From positions 1 to 40,183 of the forward strand of contig ONKQ01000023.1 in assembly GCA_900318465.1 (NCBI GenBank): a stretch of 40,183 nucleotides of DNA, given 5' to 3'. Shown here in pieces: positions 33,550 through 40,183 of the stretch (position 1 is its first letter; the number at the start of each line of letters is the position of its first letter). The translations under genes and the position numbers were made by a program. The stretch is from an uncultured Bacteroidales bacterium. GTDB taxonomy: Bacteria; Bacteroidota; Bacteroidia; Bacteroidales; F082. A model generated the notes under the pieces. The model saw only the letters and a list, made by a program, of their open reading frames with translations, did no database searches and was not told where the DNA came from.

Positions 33550-34702
33550 TAACCAGTTTCTTGCAAACGTATCCCGTCTTCACAAAATACAGCCCACAAG
33601 CGAGCGAACTGACATCAATTTTCCCCTTGCCTTTCAACACCATCTGGCCCGTAAGGTCATAAATGTCGACTTCCTCTTCCGATTCAACTTGGATGAAGTC
33701 TGTGGCTGGATTGGGATAGAACGTCAGGTTTTCCTCTGTCTGTTCGGGTAAATCGGTAACATCCAACGAGTTGGTGAAGAAACGGACGATTTCCTCACAA
33801 TAGTTGATGTCGAAACCATTAGCATACCAGCGGTGCAGTCCGTTGTTGGCTTTCAGGAAGCCCACACGTGAGTCGTTGTCGCCATTCAGGTAACTATACA
33901 TCTCAAAAGTAAGTCCATCGTTCTGGGTGTCAGGATATTGCTCCAAAACGGCTTCCTCGTTGCATTGGTTTGCCCTTACCCAATATCCAACGGTTTCTTC
34001 GGCAGGCAAGCCCAAGCGGAATTCGCCAAAGCTCTGATACGAAATCATCGCGCTGTCGTATGAAATCATCTCGTCATTGGTGCCATAGAGTTCCAGCACA
34101 TTGACATTGGCCACGGGCGAAAAGCTCTCCATGTCGTTGCCCACCAAGCCGCTGGCCGATGCAATGCCGTTGATCTTATCGCCATGCTCAATGGCCATCC
34201 GGTGGCTCATAAAACCACCCAACGAGAAACCCGCGAAGAACAGGCTATCGGCACAAACGCCGTGTTCTTCCCCGACAGCATCCAAAGCCGCGAAGAGGAA
34301 ACCGACGTCGTCAACATTCTCGTTGACTGTAATGTCGTAATTGAACGGGAAACCATAGACGTTAATGGTGACATGGATGGTCACTCCCGCCGCCCAGCAG
34401 GTGCCAAAGTCTTGAGAAACCACGCCTGGAATCTCGAAGGTGAAATCGAGGGCCTGAGGCGCAATGACAATCCAGCCTTTCTGTTCAGCAACAGACTGGA
34501 TGCCAGAGACATGGAAGAAATTAAGGGCTTGGTCGCCCATGCCATGCAGCATAAAGAGGACGGGGGCTTCTTCAGCGGCGGTGGCGGGCAAATACTGCAC
34601 ATATTGCCGTTCCTGACCGCCCCACGTTAGGGTTTTCATTTCTTGCGCTTGAAGCGAAAAAACAGCCAGCACAAGCAGAATAAGGGATAAAATTCTTTTC
34701 AT
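33539..34702 (-). CDS. Secreted alpha/beta-hydrolase esterase (PHB depolymerase/feruloyl esterase type) with T9SS sorting domain
   Basis: This 387-residue protein has a signal peptide ending SLQAQ, then an alpha/beta hydrolase domain with the nucleophile elbow GFSLGG (Ser160), LYGTNDE as the probable Asp region and NNGLHRWY as the probable His region. Such esterases include feruloyl and acetylxylan esterases and polyhydroxybutyrate depolymerases. The last 75 residues are a T9SS type A sorting domain (FYPNPATDFIQVE, then VSSLACGLYFVKTG). The natural ester is unknown. A TAnnTTTG box lies at 34726-34733. Confidence 0.88.
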   Translation of the reverse strand: MKRILSLILLVLAVFSLQAQEMKTLTWGGQERQYVQYLPATAAEEAPVLFMLHGMGDQALNFFHVSGIQSVAEQKGWIVIAPQALDFTFEIPGVVSQDFGTCWAAGVTIHVTINVYGFPFNYDITVNENVDDVGFLFAALDAVGEEHGVCADSLFFAGFSLGGFMSHRMAIEHGDKINGIASASGLVGNDMESFSPVANVNVLELYGTNDEMISYDSAMISYQSFGEFRLGLPAEETVGYWVRANQCNEEAVLEQYPDTQNDGLTFEMYSYLNGDNDSRVGFLKANNGLHRWYANGFDINYCEEIVRFFTNSLDVTDLPEQTEENLTFYPNPATDFIQVESEEEVDIYDLTGQMVLKGKGKIDVSSLACGLYFVKTGYVCKKLVINR

Positions 34703-34725
34703 TGCTGTTCTATTTTTAGATTAGG

Positions 34726-34733
34726 CAAATTTA
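34726..34733 (-). promoter_or_regulatory. -7 box of the esterase gene
   Basis: TAAATTTG on the minus strand, 23 bp before the ATG. Confidence 0.5.
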
Positions 34734-34775
34734 GGAATTATTTTTCATTCTCAGATAAAGAGGTCGAGAATTTAT

Positions 34776-34783
34776 TATTTTTG
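34776..34783 (+). promoter_or_regulatory. -7 box of the CYTH-hydF operon
   Basis: TATTTTTG, 22 bp before the CYTH gene start. Confidence 0.5.
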
Positions 34784-34805
34784 CAAAACAAATCAAAACA
34801 ACCCC

Positions 34806-35282
34806 ATGTTTCAGGAAATCGAAAGAAAGTTTTTGGTGAGTGGTGACTTCGGCTCGGAGGTTTTTGAGTCGACGGACATCAAGCAGGGTTACCTCTGCGG
34901 CAGTGCGGGGGTATCGGTGCGGGTGCGGGTGCGCGGCGACAAAGGCTATCTTACCATCAAGGGTCGACGCAGTCCCAACGGCCTCTCGCGCTTCGAGTGG
35001 GAAAAGGAAATCGCCCGCGAAGAAGCCGAAGCCCTACTTGCCCTTGCTGAAGGAGGCCTCATCGAGAAGACACGACACTTGGTGAAAAACACCGACGGAC
35101 GCCACACTTGGGAAGTCGACGTGTTTCATGGCGACAACGAGGGCTTAGTCGTGGCCGAAATCGAGCTGTCGTCAGAAGATGACACCTTCGACCACCCCGA
35201 ATGGCTCGGCATGGAAGTCACCGGCGACCCGCGCTACCACAACTCGCATCTACTGAAACAACCTTACAAAACTTGGAAATAA
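34806..35282 (+). CDS. CYTH domain protein (predicted triphosphatase)
   Basis: This 158-residue single-domain protein starts MFQEIERKFLV, the ExExK signature of CYTH proteins, which bind triphosphate substrates with metal ions inside a beta-tunnel. Further conserved charged strands are VRVRVRGDKGYLTIKGR, FEWEKEI and AEIELSSEDD. Bacterial single-domain members are mostly tripolyphosphatases or of unknown role; the ATP-cyclising activity of class IV cyclases is less likely at this length. The stop overlaps the hydF start as TAATG, so expression is probably linked. Confidence 0.9.
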   Translation: MFQEIERKFLVSGDFGSEVFESTDIKQGYLCGSAGVSVRVRVRGDKGYLTIKGRRSPNGLSRFEWEKEIAREEAEALLALAEGGLIEKTRHLVKNTDGRHTWEVDVFHGDNEGLVVAEIELSSEDDTFDHPEWLGMEVTGDPRYHNSHLLKQPYKTWK

Positions 35283-36478
35283 TGGCAAAAGACTTGAAAC
35301 CCCATATCGGCATCTTTGGTCGCAGGAATTGCGGCAAGAGCAGCCTCATCAACTGCCTCACGGGACAGCCCGTCGCCATTGTGAGCGACACGGCAGGCAC
35401 CACCACCGACCCCGTCAAAAAGAGCATGGAAATCTTCGGCATCGGCCCCTGTGTTTTGGTCGACACGGCGGGCATCGACGACGTGGGCGAACTTGGAATG
35501 CAAAGGGTGGAAAAATCCATGAAGGTGTTGGCCGAAATCGATTGCGCCATCCTCGTCATCACAAGCAACCAATTCGGTGAGCCTGAAAGGAAACTCATCG
35601 CCCGGATGAAGGAATTGGCCGTGCCGTTTCTCGTTGTCCACAACAAGGCGGACGTGGAGCCCTTGTCCATGGAATTGAAGTCTGAAATCGAAAAGAGTTT
35701 TGAAGTCAAGATATTGGATTTCAGTGTATTGAAAAACAACGACATTGCTCCATTGGTTGAAGTGTTGAAGAAAACCATCCCTGAGAGCGCATATCAGAAA
35801 GTGTCATTATTGGGTGGAATCATCAAGCCGAATGAGGTGGTGGTTTTGGTCTGTCCCGTCGATTCCGAGGCTCCCGAAGGCCGCCTCATCCTTCCCCAAG
35901 TGATGGCCATCCGCGATGTTTTGGACAACGAGTGTATCTGCGTCGTTTTAAAGGAAACCCACTTGCAGCAATACTTGGACACCATGCCGCAACCCGCCTT
36001 GATTGTCACTGACAGTCAAGTGTTTGGCTTTGTGAGCAAAATCGTGCCCAAGACAATTCCCCTGACCAGTTTCAGCATCGTCATGGCGCGGTTGCGCGGT
36101 GATTTCGACAATTATGTCAAGGGAACGCCGCATCTCTCGCAATTGCAGGACGGCGACACGGTTCTACTGCTCGAATCATGCACCCATCACAGCACTTGCG
36201 AGGACATTGGCCGCGTGAAATTGCCCCGCATGATTCTGAAATTCACGGGAAAAGACATCCATTTTGAGTATGTGGCAGGTCTTGCACCCATTGAGCATCC
36301 TGAACGTTATGCCATGGCCATCCAATGCGGCGGCTGCATGAGCACGAGGAAACAACTGCTCAACAGAACCAATCTTTTTGTCAATCAAGGCATTCCGATT
36401 AGCAACTACGGCATGGCCTTGGCTTATATGAACGGGATTTTCGAGCGGGTGATGGAGCCATTTGCCACCACCTTGTAG
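35282..36478 (+). CDS. hydF: [FeFe]-hydrogenase H-cluster maturation GTPase HydF
   Basis: This 398-residue protein has an N-terminal GTPase domain (P-loop GRRNCGKSS, Switch II DTAGIDD, base-recognition NKAD), a dimerisation domain, and a C-terminal Fe-S domain with C300 and H302 in CTH and C349 and C352 in CGGC. The positions match the cluster ligands known for Thermotoga HydF. HydF is the scaffold that receives the HydE/HydG-made two-iron unit and delivers it to [FeFe] hydrogenase, so the organism probably makes H2; hydE and hydG are not in this window. The start at 35282 is set by the TAATG overlap with the CYTH gene. The stop codon TAG lies in a palindromic repeat. Confidence 0.93.
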   Translation: MAKDLKPHIGIFGRRNCGKSSLINCLTGQPVAIVSDTAGTTTDPVKKSMEIFGIGPCVLVDTAGIDDVGELGMQRVEKSMKVLAEIDCAILVITSNQFGEPERKLIARMKELAVPFLVVHNKADVEPLSMELKSEIEKSFEVKILDFSVLKNNDIAPLVEVLKKTIPESAYQKVSLLGGIIKPNEVVVLVCPVDSEAPEGRLILPQVMAIRDVLDNECICVVLKETHLQQYLDTMPQPALIVTDSQVFGFVSKIVPKTIPLTSFSIVMARLRGDFDNYVKGTPHLSQLQDGDTVLLLESCTHHSTCEDIGRVKLPRMILKFTGKDIHFEYVAGLAPIEHPERYAMAIQCGGCMSTRKQLLNRTNLFVNQGIPISNYGMALAYMNGIFERVMEPFATTL

Positions 36479-36503
36479 AGACGCCGATTTATCGCGTCTC
36501 TAC
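36475..36503. repeat. GTAGAGACG palindrome overlapping the hydF stop codon
   Basis: Arms GTAGAGACG and CGTCTCTAC, inner CGA with TCG. It belongs to the same family as the two copies in the U32 gene. The hydF stop TAG is bases 2-4 of this element. It sits between convergent hydF and the HTH gene and may also act as a terminator hairpin, though no T-run follows. Confidence 0.85.
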
Positions 36504-36522
36504 CGAATTATTGCGTCTCAAG

Positions 36523-36771
36523 TTATTCTTCTCCAATACGTGCTTTCAAATTTTCAAGGAAAGCCGCTGTATAGTATTGGAAAAAGTTGAAATTCATGGC
36601 CAAGGAAATGCTGAGCAGCAGTTCGCCATCCAACGAAGGCTTGCGAAACACCTTGTAAAGATGGTTGCGCGAGCAGCCAATCTCGCGTGCCAGCCAGCTT
36701 GTGCTGCGCTGGTCGGCTTTGAGTTGCTCACGGATAAGTTGCCCGATGTGGATGTTGCAGTTGTGTACCAT
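36523..36771 (-). CDS. Small helix-turn-helix DNA-binding protein
   Basis: This 82-residue protein is a single HTH domain; SWLAREIGCSRNHLYKVFRK (about 25-44) reads as the helix-turn-helix, and the rest is short helices ending FFQYYTAAFLENLKARIGEE. It resembles the short XRE/AraC-like regulators common in Bacteroidales. There is no effector domain. Its targets are unknown; the structured region upstream (36815-37033) could be a target, a leader or an independent RNA. Confidence 0.85.
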   Translation of the reverse strand: MVHNCNIHIGQLIREQLKADQRSTSWLAREIGCSRNHLYKVFRKPSLDGELLLSISLAMNFNFFQYYTAAFLENLKARIGEE

Positions 36772-36814
36772 TGCCTGCTTGTTGCTAGAACTTTGGCTCG
36801 TTTTCCACGGGCAA

Positions 36815-37033
36815 TGAAAAAAGCGTGAGGCTTAAATCACTTATGTCCGTAGTAGGCTCTGGAATGCCTTTCACACCATAAACGACTAAGATTCACGCTA
36901 AAAGCATGAACCTTTGCCTGCTTATTCCCGTGTGAGAAATTTTCCAGATTTACTACGAAAGGAACAAGAGCAAAAGCTCAGTTAGTATTTCAGTTGGTTA
37001 TCTCTTTTCCGTTTTTTTGACTTTTAAGATTTA
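36815..37033 (-). ncRNA. Candidate structured non-coding RNA, about 210 nt
   Basis: Three nested stems with nearly symmetric internal loops are visible: 36848-36854 with 36951-36957, 36859-36864 with 36942-36947, and 36871-36876 with 36930-36935. A hairpin at the tip pairs 36892-36898 with 36904-36910. An outer closing stem pairs 36833-36843 with 37025-37033. On the minus strand a T6 run (36817-36822) follows, and a TATTTTTG box (37039-37046) sits just upstream, giving a transcript of about 210 nt. Size and rod shape recall 6S RNA, but I cannot confirm the family. It could instead be a leader of the HTH gene. Confidence 0.45.
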
Positions 37034-37038
37034 GGCTT

Positions 37039-37046
37039 CAAAAATA
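37039..37046 (-). promoter_or_regulatory. -7 box of the candidate RNA
   Basis: TATTTTTG on the minus strand, 6 bp upstream of the outer closing stem. No good -33 box at standard spacing. Confidence 0.4.
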
Positions 37047-37108
37047 CGGAAAATATCCAAAATGGATATAGGTTTCATGTTGGTATCCGATAAAAAGTTC
37101 GTTTTTTT

Positions 37109-37163
37109 CGTCAGAAACCAGCGAAATCTGCCTTTTTTTTCAACATTTCGCTGGTTTCTGACG
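37109..37163. repeat. Hairpin repeat, copy 1 (GTCAGAAACCAGCGAAAT arms)
   Basis: Perfect 19-bp arms (37109-37127 and 37145-37163) around a 17-nt loop with a T-run. It lies 17 bp past the ATPase stop at 37181. The arms are shared with copy 2 at 38813-38864. Confidence 0.9.
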
Positions 37164-37180
37164 GGAAATGACGAGAAGCT

Positions 37181-38629
37181 CTATTCTTCAACTTCAGCGA
37201 AAAGGCCTTTGGCAGTTATCTCACTATGTATCAATGAGGAATGTGTTCCTTTCGACACACCTCTTGGTGTAACGAAAGTGATCACCGTTCCTCTGGCCAA
37301 ACCCGTAATCTCCATAAAGAGGCTTTTGCGTTCAATTAGTTGTTGCTCGTAAGCTTTGGTGATATTATACGGAGTTTCCGAGAATTTCATCTCGACAAGA
37401 TGGATGATTTTATCGGCCCGTTTGATGACAAGGTCGATTTGTGCCCCTTTTCTCGGGTCGCCTTTTTGTGGTACGAAACGCCACGAGGATGCCTCGGTTG
37501 CCATGCCAGAAATCCCCAGACCCTTCTTGATATGAGACAGATGACGCAAGCAGACTTCCTCGAAGGTGAAGCCTTCCCATGATGCCACGCCACGGTCGGT
37601 GTAATGATGCTGCCAATAATGTTCGTCGCGCGTGCGGTTGCCTTCGACATAGCGAAAATAGAATAAGGTATAGAAGTCTGCCAAGCGGTAGAGCGTGTGT
37701 TTGGTCTTGTTTCCGAATTGGGCATAAGAAACGATGAAATCGCAGCACTCCAGATTTTCAAGCATTTTGGAGAGCCCGCCACCACTGTAGCCCGTGCCCT
37801 GCTCAATCTCGTCCCTTGTGAAGCCTTCCCTTTTGGTCGATAATAGTTTCACGATGGCGATGTAGCGGTCGGCCTTGTTGAAAAGGGCGTTGTAAAGCTC
37901 GTTGAACTCGTCGCTCAGGTCGCCGCCGCGTCGGAAAACCAACGAATCGACATTTTGAGGCAGGCTTAATGATGGGCGCAACAAACTAAGGTAATAAGGT
38001 ACACCACCGAACAACATGTAGCATTGCAGAATCTGGTAATCGTCCCAGTCGAAGCCGTGTTCGATAAGATAAGCCTTACATTCGCTCAAGAAAAACGGAC
38101 GGAGGTAGATGCGATGTGTAATGCGGTTGTGAAGCCCTCCTTGGTTGTCTTCCAATTTGTCCTTCATCCAACTGGTTGCACTGCCGCAAGCCACAAAAAC
38201 GATGTCGTCGCGGTTTTGCACCCAGTTGGACCAGAAATATTCCAGTTCATCAACGAACTCACTGCCTTGCGTGTCAATCCATGGCATCTCGTCGAAAAAG
38301 ACGATTTTCCGTTTTTCTTTGCATTTTTCCAAGTATTCCGCCAACTGCAAGAAAGCATCATGCCAAGATTTCAGCTCGGGGATGCTTTTGTCGCCAGAAT
38401 AGCGCGCCAAGGCTTCTCTGAAATTTTGGAGTTGGATAATCTTCTTTTGTCGGTGTGCTCCAACATAGTGAAAGCTATAGGTGTCGTTGAAGAAACGGCG
38501 CACTAGGAAGGTCTTGCCGACACGACGGCGACCATACATGACGATAAATTCAGAACGGTGAGAGTTTACCGCCCATTCCAACTCTTTCCATTCCCGTTCT
38601 CTTCCAATGAGTTTGTCTTCGTTTCCCAT
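37181..38629 (-). CDS. AAA ATPase with DUF234-type C-terminal nuclease-like domain
   Basis: This 482-residue protein has an archaeal-type ATPase domain with Walker A GRRRVGKT (Lys39) and Walker B VFFDEMPW. A winged-helix region follows, then a C-terminal domain with AQIDLVIKRAD and HLVEMKFS, the Asp and ExK of a PD-(D/E)XK nuclease fold. This architecture is widespread in archaea and Bacteroidetes with no settled function. The start at 38629 (MGNEDKLIGREREW) is preferred, since the earlier ATG overlaps the probable -7 box. Upstream are four TTTGTCCAAAT-type elements, and identical hairpins lie beyond both ends (37109-37163, 38813-38864), so it may be a mobile or inserted cassette. Confidence 0.88.
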   Translation of the reverse strand: MGNEDKLIGREREWKELEWAVNSHRSEFIVMYGRRRVGKTFLVRRFFNDTYSFHYVGAHRQKKIIQLQNFREALARYSGDKSIPELKSWHDAFLQLAEYLEKCKEKRKIVFFDEMPWIDTQGSEFVDELEYFWSNWVQNRDDIVFVACGSATSWMKDKLEDNQGGLHNRITHRIYLRPFFLSECKAYLIEHGFDWDDYQILQCYMLFGGVPYYLSLLRPSLSLPQNVDSLVFRRGGDLSDEFNELYNALFNKADRYIAIVKLLSTKREGFTRDEIEQGTGYSGGGLSKMLENLECCDFIVSYAQFGNKTKHTLYRLADFYTLFYFRYVEGNRTRDEHYWQHHYTDRGVASWEGFTFEEVCLRHLSHIKKGLGISGMATEASSWRFVPQKGDPRKGAQIDLVIKRADKIIHLVEMKFSETPYNITKAYEQQLIERKSLFMEITGLARGTVITFVTPRGVSKGTHSSLIHSEITAKGLFAEVEE

Positions 38630-38646
38630 TTGCTGTAAATTTGTCG

Positions 38647-38654
38647 CAAAGTTA
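38647..38654 (-). promoter_or_regulatory. -7 box of the DUF234 ATPase
   Basis: TAACTTTG on the minus strand, 17 bp before the ATG at 38629. No -33 box at standard spacing; the operator-like array begins 25 bp further upstream. Confidence 0.5.
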
Positions 38655-38679
38655 TAACATATTTCCAAAACAGAAAACG

Positions 38680-38775
38680 ATTTTTGTCCAAATCCAATAA
38701 AAAATCATAGATTTGGACAAAAAACGAATAGTTTTTGTCCAAATGTATATAAAAACACATGGATTTGGACAGAAA
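38680..38775 (-). repeat. Two inverted-repeat pairs (TTTGTCCAAAT) upstream of the DUF234 ATPase
   Basis: ATTTTTGTCCAAAT (38680-38693) pairs with ATTTGGACAAAAA (38711-38723); TTTTTGTCCAAAT (38732-38744) pairs with ATTTGGACAGAAA (38763-38775). The two pairs repeat with a period of about 52 bp. They look like operators or hairpins upstream of the promoter. Confidence 0.75.
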
Positions 38776-38812
38776 TCGATTTAATGAGGGTTGAACTTTT
38801 TGAGATTTTTAT

Positions 38813-38864
38813 GTCAGAAACCAGCGAAATCTGTCTTTTTTTCGGGATTTCGCTGGTTTCTGAC
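38813..38864. repeat. Hairpin repeat, copy 2 (GTCAGAAACCAGCGAAAT arms)
   Basis: Perfect 18-bp arms (38813-38830 and 38847-38864), identical to those of copy 1, with a similar T-rich loop. It begins 5 bp past the stop of the Fib_succ_major lipoprotein gene. Confidence 0.9.
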
Positions 38865-38869
38865 GGAAA

Positions 38870-39634
38870 CTAGTTGGACGAACGCACAGGGCGGACGGAT
38901 AGGCCTTCATATCGATCATAGTAGAGAGGACCCATCTCCCATCCACTTGTATTAATATGCGTCCCTCCCGCACTTACAGTTAAACCATCGGATGGATAGT
39001 AACGATCGCCTTTTGACCAATAGACACCAGTTTGTCCAACGCCATTCAAGCCATTTGTGTTTATTCTTCCCGCATAAGGCAAGAAAATACTATTACCATT
39101 TGCGCTCGCAAAAACTCTACCATTAACATTGTTTTGATACGAGTTTATGCATGTAGTGTAACGAAATAGTTCAACCCATTGTTCTGCAGTAGGTGTACAC
39201 CATCCACTCCCCCAATTGGCAGTGGCGGCATCGTCTTCGGGCAGCAATTCGGTTAAATTGTCGTGGAATCCGTTTAGGCCCCAGAAAGAATCACTACAAT
39301 ATTTTGTCAACTCGTAGCAAACCCCATTATTCTCAACATTTCCACTGCACCATTTATATGTAGTCCAATTATATGTTTCTTTGGGAGCAGTTTCGCCCCA
39401 AGCAAAGTAAGAACCATACCCTTCTGGCATATTTGCCCCTACATTGCATGTAGCCCATAAAGTACCACTTGGTAGGCCTAGGTCGACATAGGCGTGATTG
39501 TTGTAGGTATTGCCACCGCCATTGTTGTTGCCACCGTTATTGCCATTGTTTGAATTGTCTTTTGTGCATGAGCACATCACCGCCATTGCTGCCGCACACA
39601 GCAACAAGGTAATCTTGTTAAGTTTCTGTTTCAT
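38870..39634 (-). CDS. Fib_succ_major-domain lipoprotein
   Basis: This 254-residue protein has a signal peptide with a lipobox ending MCSC, a Asn/Gly-rich linker (about 26-46), then a domain of the Fibrobacter succinogenes major paralogous type. Typical blocks are YVDLGLPSGTLWATCNVGA, GSYFAWGETAPKETYNW, EDDAATANWGSGWCTPTAEQW and the ending EGLSVRPVRS. These surface lipoproteins are abundant in Bacteroidota, often in many copies; their function is unknown. A second, incomplete paralogue follows at 39676. No TAnnTTTG box was found upstream. Confidence 0.88.
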   Translation of the reverse strand: MKQKLNKITLLLCAAAMAVMCSCTKDNSNNGNNGGNNNGGGNTYNNHAYVDLGLPSGTLWATCNVGANMPEGYGSYFAWGETAPKETYNWTTYKWCSGNVENNGVCYELTKYCSDSFWGLNGFHDNLTELLPEDDAATANWGSGWCTPTAEQWVELFRYTTCINSYQNNVNGRVFASANGNSIFLPYAGRINTNGLNGVGQTGVYWSKGDRYYPSDGLTVSAGGTHINTSGWEMGPLYYDRYEGLSVRPVRSSN

Positions 39635-39675
39635 AATGCTTTAGTTTTAATTATTATTAAAAACAAAACATCTAT

Positions 39676-40116
39676 TTAAGGAGTACATATAGGACGTATG
39701 GGAAGTCCCCAACACCGTTTTGCGACCCACCACCAATCGTCATGAGACCATTCATAATCATCCCAATTTTCATCAATTGTCCCAGAAAAAACATATGCTT
39801 TAGATGCTTCATCATAGTAAATTCTATCACACCAATATCTATAACCTTGACCACTTGAATGTCCCGATAAAGGCAAAAAAAGAAAATGGCTGTTGCGTGA
39901 CACAAACACATACCCCTCAACTCCATGATATATGGATTTGCCATGAAAGCAACATCTCATCAATTCTTCCCAATCTTCCGTTGAAGGCACATGCCATCCT
40001 CCGCCCCAATTTACCACAGCGGCATCATCAGAGGGTTCAAGTGTAGTACGACTGTCTGTAAAACCATTATAACCATATTCACTTAAACTCGTTGGCGGAA
40101 TTAAAGTAGCGCATAT
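39676..40116 (-). pseudogene. Fib_succ_major-domain fragment, N-terminal part missing
   Basis: The open frame covers 146 codons and clearly aligns with the neighbouring paralogue: the stretch EYGYNGFTDS then EPSDDAAVVNWGGGWHVPST, and an ending GLPIRPIC. It lacks a signal peptide, the LPSGTLWAT block and any ATG; a TAA (40117-40119) closes the frame just before the family sequence begins. Upstream codons in the remaining 64 bases do not resemble the missing part in any frame. Most likely a degraded copy or a recombination product; a frameshift with the rest beyond the window is possible. A GTG at 40017 could start only a truncated protein. Confidence 0.65.
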
Positions 40117-40183
40117 TTAATTTGACCAATAGGTTTGTTGTTTGTTTTGTTGATGTATTGTAACACGGTAAACGCGCTGATTT

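Larger units (their letters stand above)
36772..37180. other. Gene-free stretch of 409 bp
   Basis: No credible protein gene on either strand. It contains a candidate structured RNA (36815-37033, minus) with its own TATTTTTG box, and hairpin repeat copy 1 (37109-37163). Confidence 0.7.

Noticed and set aside
36475-36503. Classical intrinsic terminator after hydF
   Set aside because: The stem is good but no T-run follows on either side, so it is listed as a repeat with only possible terminator activity.
36815-37033. tmRNA or RNase P RNA in the gene-free stretch
   Set aside because: Neither the tRNA-like ends and tag frame of tmRNA nor the GAGGAAAGTCC block of RNase P RNA is present.

Overview
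The window looks like a chromosomal segment of an anaerobic Bacteroidota, most likely order Bacteroidales. The evidence is a SusC/SusD pair, three secreted proteins with type IX secretion (T9SS) C-terminal sorting domains, lipoproteins with Bacteroidetes-type lipoboxes, repeated TAnnTTTG promoter -7 boxes, little Shine-Dalgarno usage, Fib_succ_major-type lipoproteins, and a HydF [FeFe]-hydrogenase maturase. The genus cannot be told from sequence reading alone. No rRNA, tRNA, CRISPR array, prophage or IS transposase was seen.

Layout. (1) 1-7822, minus strand: a probable polysaccharide O-acetylation operon that alternates AlgX/DHHW-type SGNH proteins with MBOAT acyltransferases (order of transcription: AlgX-A, MBOAT-1, AlgX-B, MBOAT-2, AlgX-C, then a cut-off membrane protein). 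(2) 8085-9824: an RlhA-like U32 protein. (3) 9814-17719, minus: SusC, SusD and a T9SS-exported PNGase F-like N-glycosidase with its catalytic residues retained, which reads as a glycoprotein-targeting locus. (4) 17794-19164: AAA ATPase with a DUF4143-type nuclease end. (5) 19442-25121, plus: polA, a GxxExxY putative nuclease embedded in four palindromic repeats, and dnaG. (6) 25147-28934, minus: a small protein coupled to a MATE exporter, a DUF2461 protein, and a T9SS-exported EEP-family hydrolase. (7) 29014-36478: two lipocalin-like lipoproteins, RlmI, adenine deaminase plus GNAT, a T9SS esterase, and CYTH plus HydF. (8) 36523-40183, minus: a small HTH regulator, a candidate structured RNA, a second AAA/PD-(D/E)XK ATPase flanked by identical hairpins, and two Fib_succ_major genes, the second broken or incomplete.

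The strongest theme outside ordinary genes is small repeats that sit inside or at the ends of coding sequences without breaking them. Two related palindromes lie in frame in the U32 gene, a third supplies the hydF stop codon, a C/G-rich inverted repeat lies in frame in polA, and an AACTCTC-type heptad array lies in frame in one MBOAT gene and forms the end of AlgX-A. A separate element (starting CGTCATTGCGAGGAGG) fills three spacers of the O-acetylation operon and one distant spacer.

The best candidates for something undescribed are the GxxExxY gene with its palindromes, the roughly 210-nt structured RNA near 36.8-37.0 kb, the operator-like arrays in front of both AAA/nuclease genes, and the alternating O-acetylation operon with paralogous spacers.
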